DNA of 64,000 nucleotides from Cladopsammia gracilis (Eukaryota; Cnidaria; Anthozoa; Scleractinia; Dendrophylliidae). Location of the stretch: the NCBI GenBank assembly GCA_022457155.1, contig JAJGOT010000967.1:62001-126000 (forward strand). Reading direction: 5' to 3'. The position numbers were made by a program, and so were the translations under genes. This document shows, piece after piece, positions 9,471-19,507 of the stretch (within the stretch, counting starts at the first letter, position 1; every line of letters begins with the position of its first letter). The notes below the pieces were generated by a model. It had not been told where the DNA came from and ran no database searches. It saw nothing but the letters and a program-made list of their open reading frames with translations.

Positions 9471-9825
9471 TCTGTAGAAAACTCCATTTGTATCCTTTGA
9501 AACTTGCCATTTTGTCTGGAAAACGAACTTGACAGAGAAAAATACAAGGACACTCCTACAACTGACCCAACCCGCAAGGAATCCGAAAAACCTGACCCAG
9601 GCTGCATTGCGGATGCATCAAGGGATCGAAGAAGAACAAAAAGAAAGGAACAATCAAAGAATCAGACCAGCCCCAAATAAGGAAAGACCCAGTGGAAGGA
9701 GTAGAGTTACTATGGCAACCAGATATAGTGAAGTTGTACTTGTCAATAATGGCTGAAACATCTAATCCTGAGACATTAGAGGTTCAGCGGGTGCTATACA
9801 TAATCTGACTGCGTGTGGATGGTGG
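9471..9825 (+). CDS. CTNND: Delta-catenin exon c, copy 1 (stop and frameshifts)
   Basis: Starts after CATTTTTAG with SVENSICIL, then a TGA where the family has Arg of LRNLS, then LENELDREKY and a Lys/Arg/Ser-rich linker like the basic loop of p120. After a frame change near 9678 it reads GVELLWQPDIVKLYLS; after another near 9782 it reads SAGAIHNLTACGWW up to the donor at 9826. The linker is the part where basic residues of p120 serve as a nuclear localisation signal. Confidence 0.78.
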
Positions 9826-9894
9826 GTAAGGCTGAATAGTGCCCCTTAGTGCTGCAGGATTTGATTAGGGAAAACGTTTTCACTTTCTTAAAGT

Positions 9895-9990
9895 AGCCTC
9901 TGACAGCTGCCTCCTCCCCTCAGAAAAAAATTGGGGAGAGAAGCTCCTCCCCGATTTTTTCCTGAGGGGAGGAGGCGGCTGTCACAGGCT
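9895..9990. repeat. Fold-back repeat, copy 1
   Basis: AGCCTCTGACAGCTGCCTCC at the left pairs with GGAGGCGGCTGTCACAGGCT at the right with few mismatches, around a further pairing core (GGGGAG/CTCCCC). It looks like a short MITE-like hairpin. Confidence 0.7.
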
Positions 9991-11484
9991 ATCTTAAAGG
10001 GGCAGTATCAGTACAGGGATTGTGAACCATTTTGGTGAAAACCATGCTACAATATCTTTACTTATTTACAAAACAAGATGCTGTGGGAGCGTATACTTGG
10101 GTGTCATTGTATTACGCGTATATTGGAATGAAAATATCTTGGAAAATCTGCATGGACGTCAGTTTAGGGTTTAATGATAGGGTGTGCACTGAGTATTGGG
10201 AGGGATAGTCTTGTACACTGTATGTCATTGACTGTTGGTACACATTTGTAAAGTGGAACATGTGAAGACTTAGGTGAAGTGTGGGTGCAAGGATTATATT
10301 TAATGCTTGTAGAATTTGGTAAAGCTTAATTGTAATTTGGCCAGTGAAACTGCAAGGAAAACAGAGAATTCATGGCAGTGCATAGTCTGTATTCAGGTTT
10401 CAAATTAGCCTTTTGACATATGCAAATTCGGTGCACTTTTTCCTGGCAACTACAACAAACTTAAAAGGGCTTAATTTGTTTTCTGCTATGTACCTTTCCC
10501 CGCTGTATGACATCGATTATTATATTTAGTTTCATTCAAGACTTATCTTCACAATTGGTAAACATGAAGTTCAGAAAGAATTCTACACATGAATTTTGCG
10601 TGACTAATGCACTGGCACTTGGGGCCCTTGTTTACATAAAGTGACCTATTTTGGTTTTGTTCGCTTTCTGGCTGAAAACTCACTCCATTTGAAATTTTTC
10701 CATAGCCGTTCACAGCCAGCGATTCGAAATTTTTGTTCTGTTTCGGCCGTTCACTGCAAGCCGTTCAAAATAATTCTTCAGGCGTTCAAATGAAATTCGA
10801 TCTGTTAGCAGATCTCATTGCCTAGCACGTGATCAAAATCTGCCATGAAGAAATTGTTCTTTCTTGTTGCACCTTTCTCGATGTAGTGCGAAAGTTATTT
10901 TATTGTTATATCTAGAAGAACTAGTCGTTTGAAACTGTATTTTTATAATAGTTGATTTTATATAAGTGACGATTTGTCTGTCCATTTTAGCGCACGGATG
11001 GGAAATTGTCATAAATCGGACCGTTACATTCTAAAGAGTCTAAAGATGTATATGTACCTTTGAGAATTGATAACTCAAATAATATTCCATCGATTCAATT
11101 GAATAAGACTGATGAATAACGGCTAAAGAGTAAGCAATCAAGATATCAGAATTTATCTGCCAGTAGAATTTAATTTTCGCTGGCGAGCCTATCAAGAAAG
11201 CGTTGAAGCAAGCCGAGACGCCAGCTGACCAGTATTCTTCTCGTCGTTATGCTTGACTGAGTTTGACGCATGCGCATTAGAGCCCAATTGCAAATTCGTG
11301 CACTACCAAACTACATTTTATAACTTGGGCTCCTCCGCCCGAGTAATAATATAAAACACCAAAAGAAAACAATCAACCAAATACTTGAAAGATGAACAAT
11401 TCATGGTCTGTTCTTGCTCATTAATTTTTGTCTGGCTCAGACCACTGAAAAATTCATTGACAGTTTTGCTCAGTTGCTGTCATT

Positions 11485-11802
11485 CAAGAGAAAATGAGGT
11501 AATAGTACAGATCCCCCTTACACATGTATATGGACCTCCTCATCGACCTTATTGATAAATGGCGGCCCAATTTATTATTCTTTTATATTCATGCTAATTA
11601 GCCTACCAAGCCTTACAGTCAACTTTTCAAATGCAAAATTAAAAGAATTTTTGCTCTAAAATGAGACTTGGTAGGCTGATTAGCATGAATATTAAAGAGT
11701 ATTAAATCCAGCGCCATTTATCAAGGAGTGCAAACTAATAATAAATTTCAAATTATGATCAAGGGGCAGGGACATTCTGTTCTCTTACCTCATTTTCTCT
11801 TG
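11485..11802. mobile_element. MITE-like long inverted repeat, copy 1
   Basis: Outer 18-bp arms (CAAGAGAAAATGAGGTAA at 11485 and its complement ending 11802), plus inner matches: TGATAAATGGCG with CGCCATTTATCA, and ATTCATGCTAAT...CCTACCAAG with its complement at 11668-11691. No internal ORF. Confidence 0.7.
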
Positions 11803-11896
11803 CTTTCAACAGAAGGTCATCTGAAGTGTCAGCCATGGTTTACTTGAATATGAATATATGAAAATCATATAATTATGTGTACTGTGTATGAAACAT

Positions 11897-12083
11897 GAGT
11901 GAAATTTGATCCTCGCAGTGCACTATCAACTTAAGCAGTTGAAAAGCAACCTGATAAAAATTGAGGCCTGAACAGGATTTGAACCCATGATCTTGCAATA
12001 CTGGTGCAATGCGTAAATTTTTTTCAGGTTGCTTTTCAACTGCTTAAGTTGATAGCGCACTGCGAAGATCAAATTTCACTCAC
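11897..12083. mobile_element. Inverted-repeat element with tRNA-like B-box, copy 1
   Basis: GAGTGAAATTTGATC...AACTTAAGCAGTTGAAAAGC at the left pairs with the right arm ending at 12083. On the minus strand the loop contains GGGTTCAAATCC, a good RNA polymerase III B-box, so the insert may derive from a tRNA-like SINE head. Confidence 0.6.
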
Positions 12084-12301
12084 GGTTTACAGCTGTACTT
12101 GCTCAATCGGTGGAGTGAGAAGATGGCTGACAGTTCATACCAATTAGAATGGTCACACGTTAAGTATTCATCCAAAGATTAGAAAGTTTTAACTTATTCA
12201 CAGTTTTACACGAAGAGAAAACAGGTTCAATTTTTTACACTTCTTGGAGTTCCTCGGGTTGCTGGGAGCCATCATTGATGTGTTTTCATTGCTTTTTGTA
12301 G

Positions 12302-12458
12302 TGGTCTATGGTGGTTCGTTCAGCCATGCGGAAAGAGAAGGGTCTTCCCATTTTAGTGGAACTTTTACTAATGAACTACGATCCTACAGTAAGAGAAGCA
12401 GCTACCGTAACCACACTTAGGAATCTTGCAACTGACCCAAGGAACAAAGACCTCATAG
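12302..12458 (+). CDS. CTNND: Delta-catenin exon d, copy 1
   Basis: 157-nt exon, phase 0 to phase 1, fully open. It encodes [16 protein letters not shown], then [18 protein letters not shown] and [15 protein letters not shown], very close to CTNND2 Armadillo sequence. Acceptor TTTTTGTAG; donor ATAG|GTGTGT. This is the best preserved exon of the gene. Confidence 0.85.
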
Positions 12459-13118
12459 GTGTGTGTATACTTGGATTGTATTTATATATTAATCGTATCA
12501 ATAACAAAATTCTCGACGGTGATTAGTCTTTCATGCACCTACATGTATTTCTTAGGTAATAAGTGTGCGGTCATGCGAATGTCCAATTACAACTTTTTGT
12601 AATCGGATACCTGTTATTGGATGCCTGCATTGCGTGCACGTCAATCAGGCATAATTAAATGGGTCAGTTACCCTACTGGTTTCAAAACTGATAAAAAAAA
12701 TTCCTGACCTTTTGCTATAAAATTACTTACAGGGTTAAACCTAACATTTGTTCCATCACTTTGTACAGCCGCACCCTGCTGTAAAGAAATATCGAGGGTA
12801 GGGGGCAATTGTAGACAGACTATTACTACATGTACAAATGTACTTTGTGGTACTGTATGGTTCGTGTGGACTGCAAGCCAAGGCAAGTGAAAATGAATGC
12901 GAATTGAGAGTGAAGAGAAAGCCATGCAAATTAGATTAGATTATTTGGCATCTTTCTTTCTGGTAATGTCAACAACAACAGTTAATAACACAGATGATCA
13001 CACTTGACAGACTATTGATACTCCTGAGTTCAAACCAGTTACTATGTTGGCGGCTTTCATATGCCTCCAGCTGTTTACAGTAATTTTTAATGTTTGATCT
13101 TATTGCTTTTGATGGCAG
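12459..13118. other. Intron d-e, copy 1
   Basis: No feature recognised in about 660 bp. Confidence 0.45.
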
Positions 13119-13268
13119 GTAAATACACTATATGCTAATAAGGATCTTGTTCACCGTCTTCCGGATCCTCAAACACAGAATGTACAAGAGTAGAACTAGA
13201 GAAAACAGTCAGCGCCATATTCTGTGCCATTCATCTGAGGTGGCAAATAAGAGTATTGAGAATGGAAG
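13119..13268 (+). CDS. CTNND: Delta-catenin exon e, copy 1 (frameshifted)
   Basis: Acceptor GATGGCAG. The splice phase requires GKYT at the start; the family motif NKDLVHRLP lies in another frame three codons later, and the ending EVANKSIENGR in a third. The in-phase reading meets TAA soon after the start. The donor GGAAG|GTAAG is good. The 3' half of this exon is the seed of the minisatellite that follows. Confidence 0.7.
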
Positions 13269-13434
13269 GTAAGATCTGACTAGTCCAGATTATTACCGGT
13301 TTCTCCCAGGGCTCCCATTGATAGCAGTGGGGTTTTTAACCCTCTGAAGGGACTACCGTGGGAGAACATAGAATTTTATTTTTAAATAAAGGTGTCTGTC
13401 TGTCTATCTGACAAGTTATAACAGGATAGTACAG

Positions 13435-14224
13435 GTTAAAAGAAAGTCGGCGCCATATTGTGTGTCATTCATCAGGTGGCGAATAAGAGTATTGAGAATG
13501 GAAGGTAGGAGACGCATAGGTTAGAACTGGCCAATCCAGTTATTTCCGGTTTGACAGGGATAGTACAGATTAAAAGAAAGTCGACGTCATTATTGTGTGT
13601 CATTCATCAGGTGGTGAATAAGAGAATTGAGAATGGAAGATAGGATATGCATAGGTTAGAACTGGCCAGTCCAGTTATTACTGGTTTGACAGGGATAGTA
13701 CATGTTAAAAGAAAGTTGGTGTCATATTGTGTGCCATTCATCAGGTGGTGAATAAGAGTATTGAGAATGGAAGGTAGGATATGCATAGGTTAGAACTGGC
13801 CAGTCCAGTTTATTACCAGTTTGACAGGGATAGTACATGTTAAAAGAAAGTCGGTGCCATATTGTGCCATTCATCAGGTGGTGAATAAGAGTATTGAGAA
13901 TGGATGGTAGGATATGCATAGGTTAGAACTGGCCAGTCCAGTTATTACTGGTTTGACAGGGATAGTACATGTTAAAAGAAAGTCGGCGCCATATTGTGCC
14001 ATTCATCAGGTGGTGAATAAGAGTATTGAGAATGGAAGGTAGGATATGCATAGGTTAGAACTGGCCAGTCCAGTTATTACTGGTTTGACAGGGATAGTAC
14101 ATGTTAAAAGAAAGTCGGTGCCATATTGTGCCATTCATCAGGTGGTGAATAAGAGTATTGAGAATGGAATTTAGGATATGCATAGGTTAGAACTGGCCAG
14201 TCCAGTTTATTACCGTTTTGACAG
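13435..14224 (+). repeat. Exon-derived ~133-bp minisatellite, copy 1
   Basis: Six tandem units of 122-136 bp, each starting GGATAGTAC after TTTGACAG and containing CATCAGGTGGTGAATAAGAG..GAATGGAAGGTAGG. The latter part is homologous to the 3' end and donor of exon e (13119-13268). In several units the stretch between TTTGACAG and GGTAGG reads as a mini-exon; the unit at 13960-14038 is fully open and phase-compatible with exons d and f. Confidence 0.85.
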
Positions 14225-14690
14225 GGATAGTACAGGTTAAACGAGAGTCGGGGTCACTTTGTACGCGATTCTTTGGTCGGTGAAAAAGAGTATCGCTATG
14301 AAAGATTTGCTAGTGTCAATGAAATGTTGGAAGAACTTGAATGGGAAACTTTAGAACTGCGTAGGAGGAAAGCAAGGCTAACGATGCTATACAAAATGCA
14401 CCATAACCTAGTTGAGATAGATCGACAGAAGTATCTGGAGCTTGCTGGTCGCTCTAGCAGGCACATGCATAAATTTTCGTAGAAAGTCCCAGCATCTGAA
14501 ACAAATTATCATCTGTTTTCTTTTTTTCCTAATACAATCAGGGACTGGAATAGCCTACCCCTGAACGTTGTTGAGGCAGAAACTGCAAATTCTTTCAGAG
14601 CTAAGTTAGTTATGTTCTGACTTTTTATTTTTGTTATTTAATATTATTAGTAAGACCGCTGACCACTTGCTAAGAATCATCTAATCGATG
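14225..14690 (+). mobile_element. 5'-truncated LINE, 3' end of the RT ORF, copy 1
   Basis: After the last minisatellite unit a non-LTR retrotransposon C-terminus is readable: VGEKEYRYERFASVNEMLEE, LRRRKARLTMLYKMHHNLV, and in another frame NTIRDWNSLPLNVVEAE followed by SFRAKL. The arrangement is typical of CR1/L2-like LINE ORF2 ends. An early stop at 14480 and a frame change show that it is dead. Confidence 0.75.
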
Positions 14691-14944
14691 GAGAGCAAGA
14701 ATTTGGAAAATAAAAAAATATCGTAAATGGGCTATGTCCAAATCACGCGGTTATTTGGACATTATCCTATGCGCTTTCATATAGTTGTAGCTGACCTTAT
14801 AATTGTGTCAGGTGTGTTGTGTTAGTCTGCTCAATAGGCGCAGGTTAAAAAAGGTCACAATTTGCAGGACGCGCGCAGCTAAGAGTTAGTGTGTAGTTTG
14901 GTTAGCATTGAAGGTTAAAAGTTGTCGTTTTTCCACTTTCCCAG

Positions 14945-15038
14945 ACACGTCTGTAATGTTGGAGGAATAATGAAGATTATTTCAATAGAAAAGTCTAGGG
15001 ACAGATACTCTCCCAAGATTGTCAAGACAGCTAACCAG
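14945..15038 (+). CDS. CTNND: Delta-catenin exon f, copy 1
   Basis: 94-nt exon, entering after one base and ending in phase 0. It encodes HVCNVGGIMKIISIEKS, then RDRYSPKIVKTANQ, matching the family motif AGGIEKLV..S.KxSPKVVKAASQ. Acceptor TTTCCCAG; donor CCAG|GTATG. Intact. Confidence 0.82.
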
Positions 15039-15057
15039 GTATGATTCTGTACTACCC

Positions 15058-15598
15058 TTAAGGTGGCTCCAAGTAGTTTTTTTTGGTTGACACTTCCCTT
15101 TTTTGAATGCGCTTATACATAATCTTACTTTAGCTCAATAAATCTGAGTTTGATACCAGATGTTAGGCTTGGATTAAAGTTTTGAGCGATGCTCTTTTTA
15201 TGCTAATCGGCGTTTCCATAGCAACGGTAAACAAACATGACTGCTTATATTTCAAACATGAAAAAACGTGTGTAGCGAATTATTCAAAATCGAACAGTTT
15301 AATTTGTTTGAAATTTTTCCATTTAGTGTGCTAGACTGTGTAGATTATAGTGCATTCATTCGCTTGTCGCGGGTAGCCCCAAAATTGAAAGATATTTTGG
15401 AAAAACTGTTTTTCGCCACATTTGTTTACCGTTGCTATGGAAACGCAGATTAGAATAAAAAGAGCATCATCCAAAACTTTCATCCAAGCCTAACATCTGG
15501 TATCAAATTCAGATTTATTGAGCTAAAGTAAGACTGTGTATAAGTGCATTCAAAAATGGAAGTGCGACCCCCCAAAAAACTACTTGGAGCCACCTTAA
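15058..15598. mobile_element. TTAA-flanked MITE with long TIRs, copy 1
   Basis: 541 bp bounded by TTAA on both sides. Arms of more than 150 bp begin GGTGGCTCCAAGTAGTTTTTT and end with the complement. TTAA duplications are typical of piggyBac-type elements. It starts only 20 bp downstream of exon f. A 61-codon frame in its middle (15268-15453) is not credible as a gene. Confidence 0.75.
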
Positions 15599-16247
15599 CT
15601 AGAAAATCCGGGAAAATCTTTCATTTCTTGCTTGATTACTTGTGACTAAGGAAGAAAAGGGAATGTAAAGAATGAAAATTCAAGGAGCTACATGTATGTC
15701 ACCATTTTTAGTGTTATTTTAAAAGCCGAAATACATTATGATCAAACCATTTTTAAGGGTCAGACAGAATGCAACCTAAATACCTTAACACCTAACATCT
15801 ATATTTTACCCTAAACACACTTATATACCTAAAAAAACGACTTTTTCTTTATTTCTTAAAATGCCGCCTAGTATTTAAATTGCCCGTGGGGGGAAATCTC
15901 TATTCCTCATAAGCTCGGCTTTTGGGAGATTTTCCCGCCACAGTCACTCCTCCCAAGTTATGTATAAATTAATTTTTAAATTTAATGTTAATTAACCTAT
16001 TTATTATCGTTTTTTATTCTCCTTGTAATTCATTGTGTGTGGCAAAATAGAAATGAAATAAAAAATAAAATAAAATATTTATATCAGTGGAAACCCAACA
16101 ATACTGGGTCAGTTTTGTTTCTCTTAGAGTAAAATAAGTGTCTTGGGCTGCAGATGGACAGGATGGAAATGGATTGCAACTGGTCAATTTTTTCAAGTTC
16201 ATTGCCCAGTGTCTTGAAAAACTCTGATTATGTTTTCTTCTCTGTTC
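15599..16247. other. Intron f-g, left part, copy 1
   Basis: AT-rich sequence without a recognised feature. Confidence 0.45.
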
Positions 16248-16690
16248 AAAAATTCTCTTGATATCTTCCTCTCAGTGGTCTGTAAGCATTTCAGCTTGTA
16301 TAACAAAATTCTCTTGATATCTTCCTCTTAATGGTGTGTAAGCATTTCTTGTGTAACAAAATTCTCTTGATATCTTCCTCTTAATGGTGTGTAAGCATTT
16401 CTTGTATAACAAAATTCTCTTGATATCTTCCTCTCAATGGTGTGTAAGCATTTCTTGTATAACAAAATTCTCTTGATATCTTCCTCTTAATGGAGTATAA
16501 GCATTTCTTGTATAACAAAATTCTCTTGATATCTTCCTCTTAATGGTGTGTAAGTATTTCTTGTATAACAAAATTCTCTTGATATCTTCCTCTCAATGGT
16601 GCCGGTGTAAGCATTTCTTGTTTAACAAAGGTACTTATTATCCCTTGATATCTTCCTTTCAATGGTGTGTAAGCATTTATTGTATAACAG
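16248..16690 (+). repeat. 53-bp minisatellite, copy 1
   Basis: About eight units of roughly 53 bp, each containing TTCTCTTGATATCTTCCTC and GTGTGTAAGCATTTCTTG. The last units are degenerate. It ends about 190 bp before exon g and is present at equal length in all three units. Confidence 0.9.
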
Positions 16691-16877
16691 GTTTTTAGTT
16701 TTAATTTGAGGCAGTTCGCAATGCGCATGACAACTCATATAAGTGTGGCAGCATTTGTTACGTTGCCTCAGAAACATGAACAAATTGCAATGACGATGTT
16801 TTTAACTGTAAGACAAGATCAGTAGTTTTGATAGAAAAAATGTAGGCTAACAGTGCTTTTTTGTTTGTATAACGCAG

Positions 16878-17113
16878 GTTTTAATAACTAGTTGGAATCT
16901 AGTGCCTCTTAGAAGTTCGCTGAAAACCGAGGGCTGGGAATTTACGAAAGAAATAAGCGACGAGTTTGGGCATGTGCCTCCAACACCTCGCCCCTACGAA
17001 GACATAACTATACCACGATGAAGACAACAACCTCCTGCGTCTTCCAAAAGAGAGCCTCGACCGGTAAGATCCGACGAGACGATACGAATCCGAACAAAGC
17101 GGCCCTCTACCGA
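16878..17113 (+). CDS. CTNND: Delta-catenin exon g (end of Armadillo domain), copy 1, cut by the junction
   Basis: Starts after AACGCAG with VLITSWNLVPLRSSLKTEGW (family [20 protein letters not shown]), then EFGHVPPTPRPYEDITIPR and TGA at 17019. Further open stretches in the other frames (NNLLRLPKESLDR, then a GTAAG at 17070) suggest that the C-terminal tail continued past this stop. The exon sequence ends abruptly at 17113, where LINE sequence begins. Confidence 0.75.
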
Positions 17114-17279
17114 ACTAAGGACAACCCAATCACTGAGCCTTTTTAAAAAGGGTATCAGTGAATGGTTTTCCCTACCGGACTCTCACACGGCAAATATGTA
17201 AAACAGTGAATTGCTTTTTTATATTGTAAATACTGATATTTTTAACCGTGTATAAATAAAGATTTTGATTTGATTTGAT
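17114..17279 (+). mobile_element. LINE 3' tail at the unit 1/unit 2 junction
   Basis: Encodes the last residues of a LINE ORF (QSLSLFKKGISEWFS, stop at about 17201) followed by a short 3' UTR with AATAAA (about 17256) and a GATTTGATTTGAT tail. The 5' end of the fragment coincides exactly with the point where the delta-catenin exon stops. Confidence 0.75.
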
Positions 17280-17395
17280 AACCACCCCCCCCCGGGGACC
17301 TCCCCCCCTCCCCGGGGGAGTTTCCAGCATCATGGATCCCGGGGGGGGGGGGGTGGGCGGTACTCCCTTATATAAGCTATATAGGTACCGTATTT
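17280..17395. repeat. C-run/G-run hairpin, copy of unit 2
   Basis: Runs of C, CCCCGGGGACC, and a 14-nt G-run before GTGGGCGG form an imperfect GC-only fold-back. The run lengths differ in unit 3. Confidence 0.6.
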
Positions 17396-17610
17396 TCTCA
17401 ATTAAACGCCCCCCAGCGTTTATTTCAAACTTGGCCTAGTGGACCCGGTGTTTCTTTGAATCAGCAGTTTTTTCTTGCCTGCCATTTTTTAAGAAAGGGT
17501 TATTATTCGTTTTTCTTGGCAGCCGTGTACCTTGCCCTTAAAAAGTAAGTTTATTATACCACAAATAAACGGTCGAGGGACTTACTTACAACTTTCTCTA
17601 TTATACCCGG
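17396..17610. mobile_element. Left end of the TIR DNA transposon hosting BEL/Pao copy B
   Basis: TA followed by CCGTATTTTCTCAATTAAAC (17398-17417), the complement of the right end at 25670-25691. Internal sequence runs to CCCGG (17606-17610), the left BEL/Pao target duplication. Confidence 0.75.
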
Positions 17611-18043
17611 TGTTGATGCCGCATTGTTTTTTTTTTACTAGTTTTTTAACAATTGTGTACCATTTTCGCGTTAATTTCCTTTGTTTTGCTTTCGTCTATT
17701 TTGCTCATCGTGTTTTCGTGCTATTTGTATTCTGTTAGGTTTTTTCAGCATAATCGCGCTTTCTTTTAGTTTAGCCTTATATGTACTCTGCCATTTTGGT
17801 TAGTAGGCTCTGTTTGCTTCGTTTAGTATCAACGTTCAATTTGTATCGTCGTTCTTCTTTTGTCCATTCGTTTCGGAGTTTCCTGCCATACAACGTTTGT
17901 AAGTGTCTTTCTTTACCGTTATGTTATTTTGTATTTTTGTACACGCTTTTTACTTGTATTTTTATCTTCGTTTAGCAACCGCATCCACCGTATAATGATT
18001 AAAGACTTCGTTATTATTTGCGTGTTGACGTTTGGCTGCTATA
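17611..18043 (+). repeat. BEL/Pao 5' LTR, copy B
   Basis: 433 bp from TGTTGATGCC to GGCTGCTATA, after which the element interior begins with TTCGTTGAAACG. It includes a segment of about 57 bp (around GTACTCTGCCATTTTGG, 17781-17835) that is absent from the 3' LTRs. I could not identify a TATA box or a clear tRNA primer site with confidence. Confidence 0.85.
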
Positions 18044-18114
18044 TTCGTTGAAACGTTACTTGGATCCAATCGAAATTACGGGAGCCAACTGTACAAGGGA
18101 ACAAATATTTCGGA

Positions 18115-19161
18115 ATGGACAACGTCAGTTTGGATAGTTTAGACCTGGATTCGGACGCCGACGGCGAGATCAGAGAGCCGAGATGAAGACAGCGAATCGA
18201 AAAGGGAAGAGAATACATTGCCCATCTCCGTTGGCGGGATTGCCAGTTAATCGGAAAGAAGATTCAGCGACAGATAAAGGAGATAAATTCGTTGTCGAAC
18301 AATGTAGAAAACGTGACTGTCATCGAAGGAAATCTTTCTTCATTTCGCATCACTGTTGAGGAATTCAAAGGATTCGTTGCAGCGCTATTACGAGACCTCG
18401 ACACCGACGAAGAGTTAAGCATTGCTAACGACTGGTATGCCGAGCAAAACAAATGCATCAACGATTTCATCGAGAAAACAGTCCGTTGGATTTCATCAGC
18501 TAAGGATTCGATCGAACAGAATTTAGAGGAGAGATCGCAAGTCAGTTCTAAGCACACTCGTGCGTCACGTCGCTCGCAAGCGTCTTCAAGACCTTCAATT
18601 ACCACTCACAGAGCTAAAGAAAAGGCAAAGGCGGCGGAATTAATGACAAGAGTTGCCATGTTGGAGCGGAAACAAGAGTTGGAGAAAACAGCCGAGAAAT
18701 TACGTTTAGAAGAACAGTTAGCAGTTGCACAAGTTCGAGAACGCGTGTTTGCAGAAATTGAAGATGGCACCGAAAGTGATTTACGCCCTCGAACAACCAC
18801 GCCTTTGGAAACCTCACGTGCTCAGGCGACTCCTATTTCTGGATCAGAGTTTCCGCCCTTGTCAGTAACTTTAGCCACTCCAGCTTCGTTCACTACTCCG
18901 CCTACCTTCTCCGCATCAGCTACACTTACATTCACCAATCCGTCCGTGTCAAGTACCTTCACCACTCGAGCTTCTTTCACTACTCCAGTTGCTCTTACCG
19001 CTCCAAGTTTATCGTCGATTCCTGCACCTAATTACACTAAAGGCCGCTACAATGTTCCTGAGGTGAAGATTCCTCCAAAGCCCGCTCAGCAGATTCAGTT
19101 TTGTGACGCTCTTCAGGAACAAAACAGGTTAACCAAACTGTTGGCCGAACAACAACAATGA
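18115..19161 (+). CDS. BEL/Pao gag N-terminal part, copy B (in-frame stop)
   Basis: The first ATG of the interior (18115) opens a frame MDNVSLDSLDLDSDADGE that meets TGA at 18184. The same frame is then open for 324 codons to TGA 19159. It is charged and helical, with coiled-coil-like stretches (LERKQELEKTAEKLRLEEQL) and a Thr/Ser/Pro-rich segment; it ends QNRLTKLLAEQQQ, where BEL/Pao gag normally continues into its capsid part. A few residues after the stop (SLLPSLTLT) still look like gag, then homology ends. Confidence 0.75.
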
Positions 19162-19507
19162 AGCTTGTTGCCTTCTTTGACACTGACTAATCATTGTCTA
19201 ATCAACCAATAACATACTCTGCTACGCTAGCTACACAGATTAGCATGTTAGCCAATCAGAATGCTCGTTCAGTGAGGTGCGGGACTACTGAATAAATGGT
19301 AAAACGAGCGTGACTAGTACTATTACTTTGTCTTCTCGCGAACTGCTGGCGTAGTCTGTCATTCAGCCATTCGCCGTGAGCCGTTCGAATTATTTTGCCG
19401 TTCGATAATGAACGAATCAGTGAAAGCGACTCTTCGCAGACTGTTTATAATTATGGATTATTGGACGAAACTTCGCTCCGCTTACAATGGGATGTTAGAT
19501 TTATACC

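Larger units (their letters stand above)
9826..12301. other. Intron c-d, copy 1
   Basis: The largest intron (about 2.5 kb). It holds three fold-back structures listed separately (9895-9990, 11485-11802, 11897-12083). The rest, about 10000-11480, shows no recognisable coding or repeat element. Confidence 0.5.
1..17113 (+). repeat. Tandem 19.5-kb unit, copy 1 (left end outside window)
   Basis: This stretch matches 19563-36655 and 39100-56179 almost base for base. The window opens inside the gag region of the retrotransposon, so about 2.4 kb of this unit lies to the left. It contains BEL/Pao copy A (3' three quarters) and delta-catenin copy 1. From about 10.8 kb to its end it is nearly identical to unit 3, while its retrotransposon is nearly identical to that of unit 2. 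Confidence 0.95.
7592..17113 (+). pseudogene. CTNND: Delta-catenin (p120/CTNND family) gene 3' half, copy 1, 3'-truncated
   Basis: Seven exon blocks in the correct order for the Armadillo domain of the p120/delta-catenin family, which binds the cadherin juxtamembrane region and regulates junction stability. Diagnostic motifs: GVLWNLSSC, the PYSSW equivalent of [65 protein letters not shown] and SPKIVKTANQVL. Splice sites and phases agree between neighbours. Two TAG codons in the second exon, a TGA and frameshifts in the third, and a frameshift in the fifth make this copy non-functional as written. The unit lacks upstream exons, and the last exon is cut at 17113 by the duplication junction. 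Shared lesions in all copies point to an ancestral pseudogene; uncorrected consensus errors are the alternative. Confidence 0.82.

Noticed and set aside
12668..12925. 85-codon minus-strand frame in intron d-e
   Set aside because: No motif, and 1-nt indels in unit 2 change it.
13435..14224. CRISPR array
   Set aside because: Units are direct tandem repeats without unique spacers, in a eukaryotic intron.
18264..18605. 113-codon minus-strand frame opposite gag
   Set aside because: Shadow of the gag frame; no independent coding signal.
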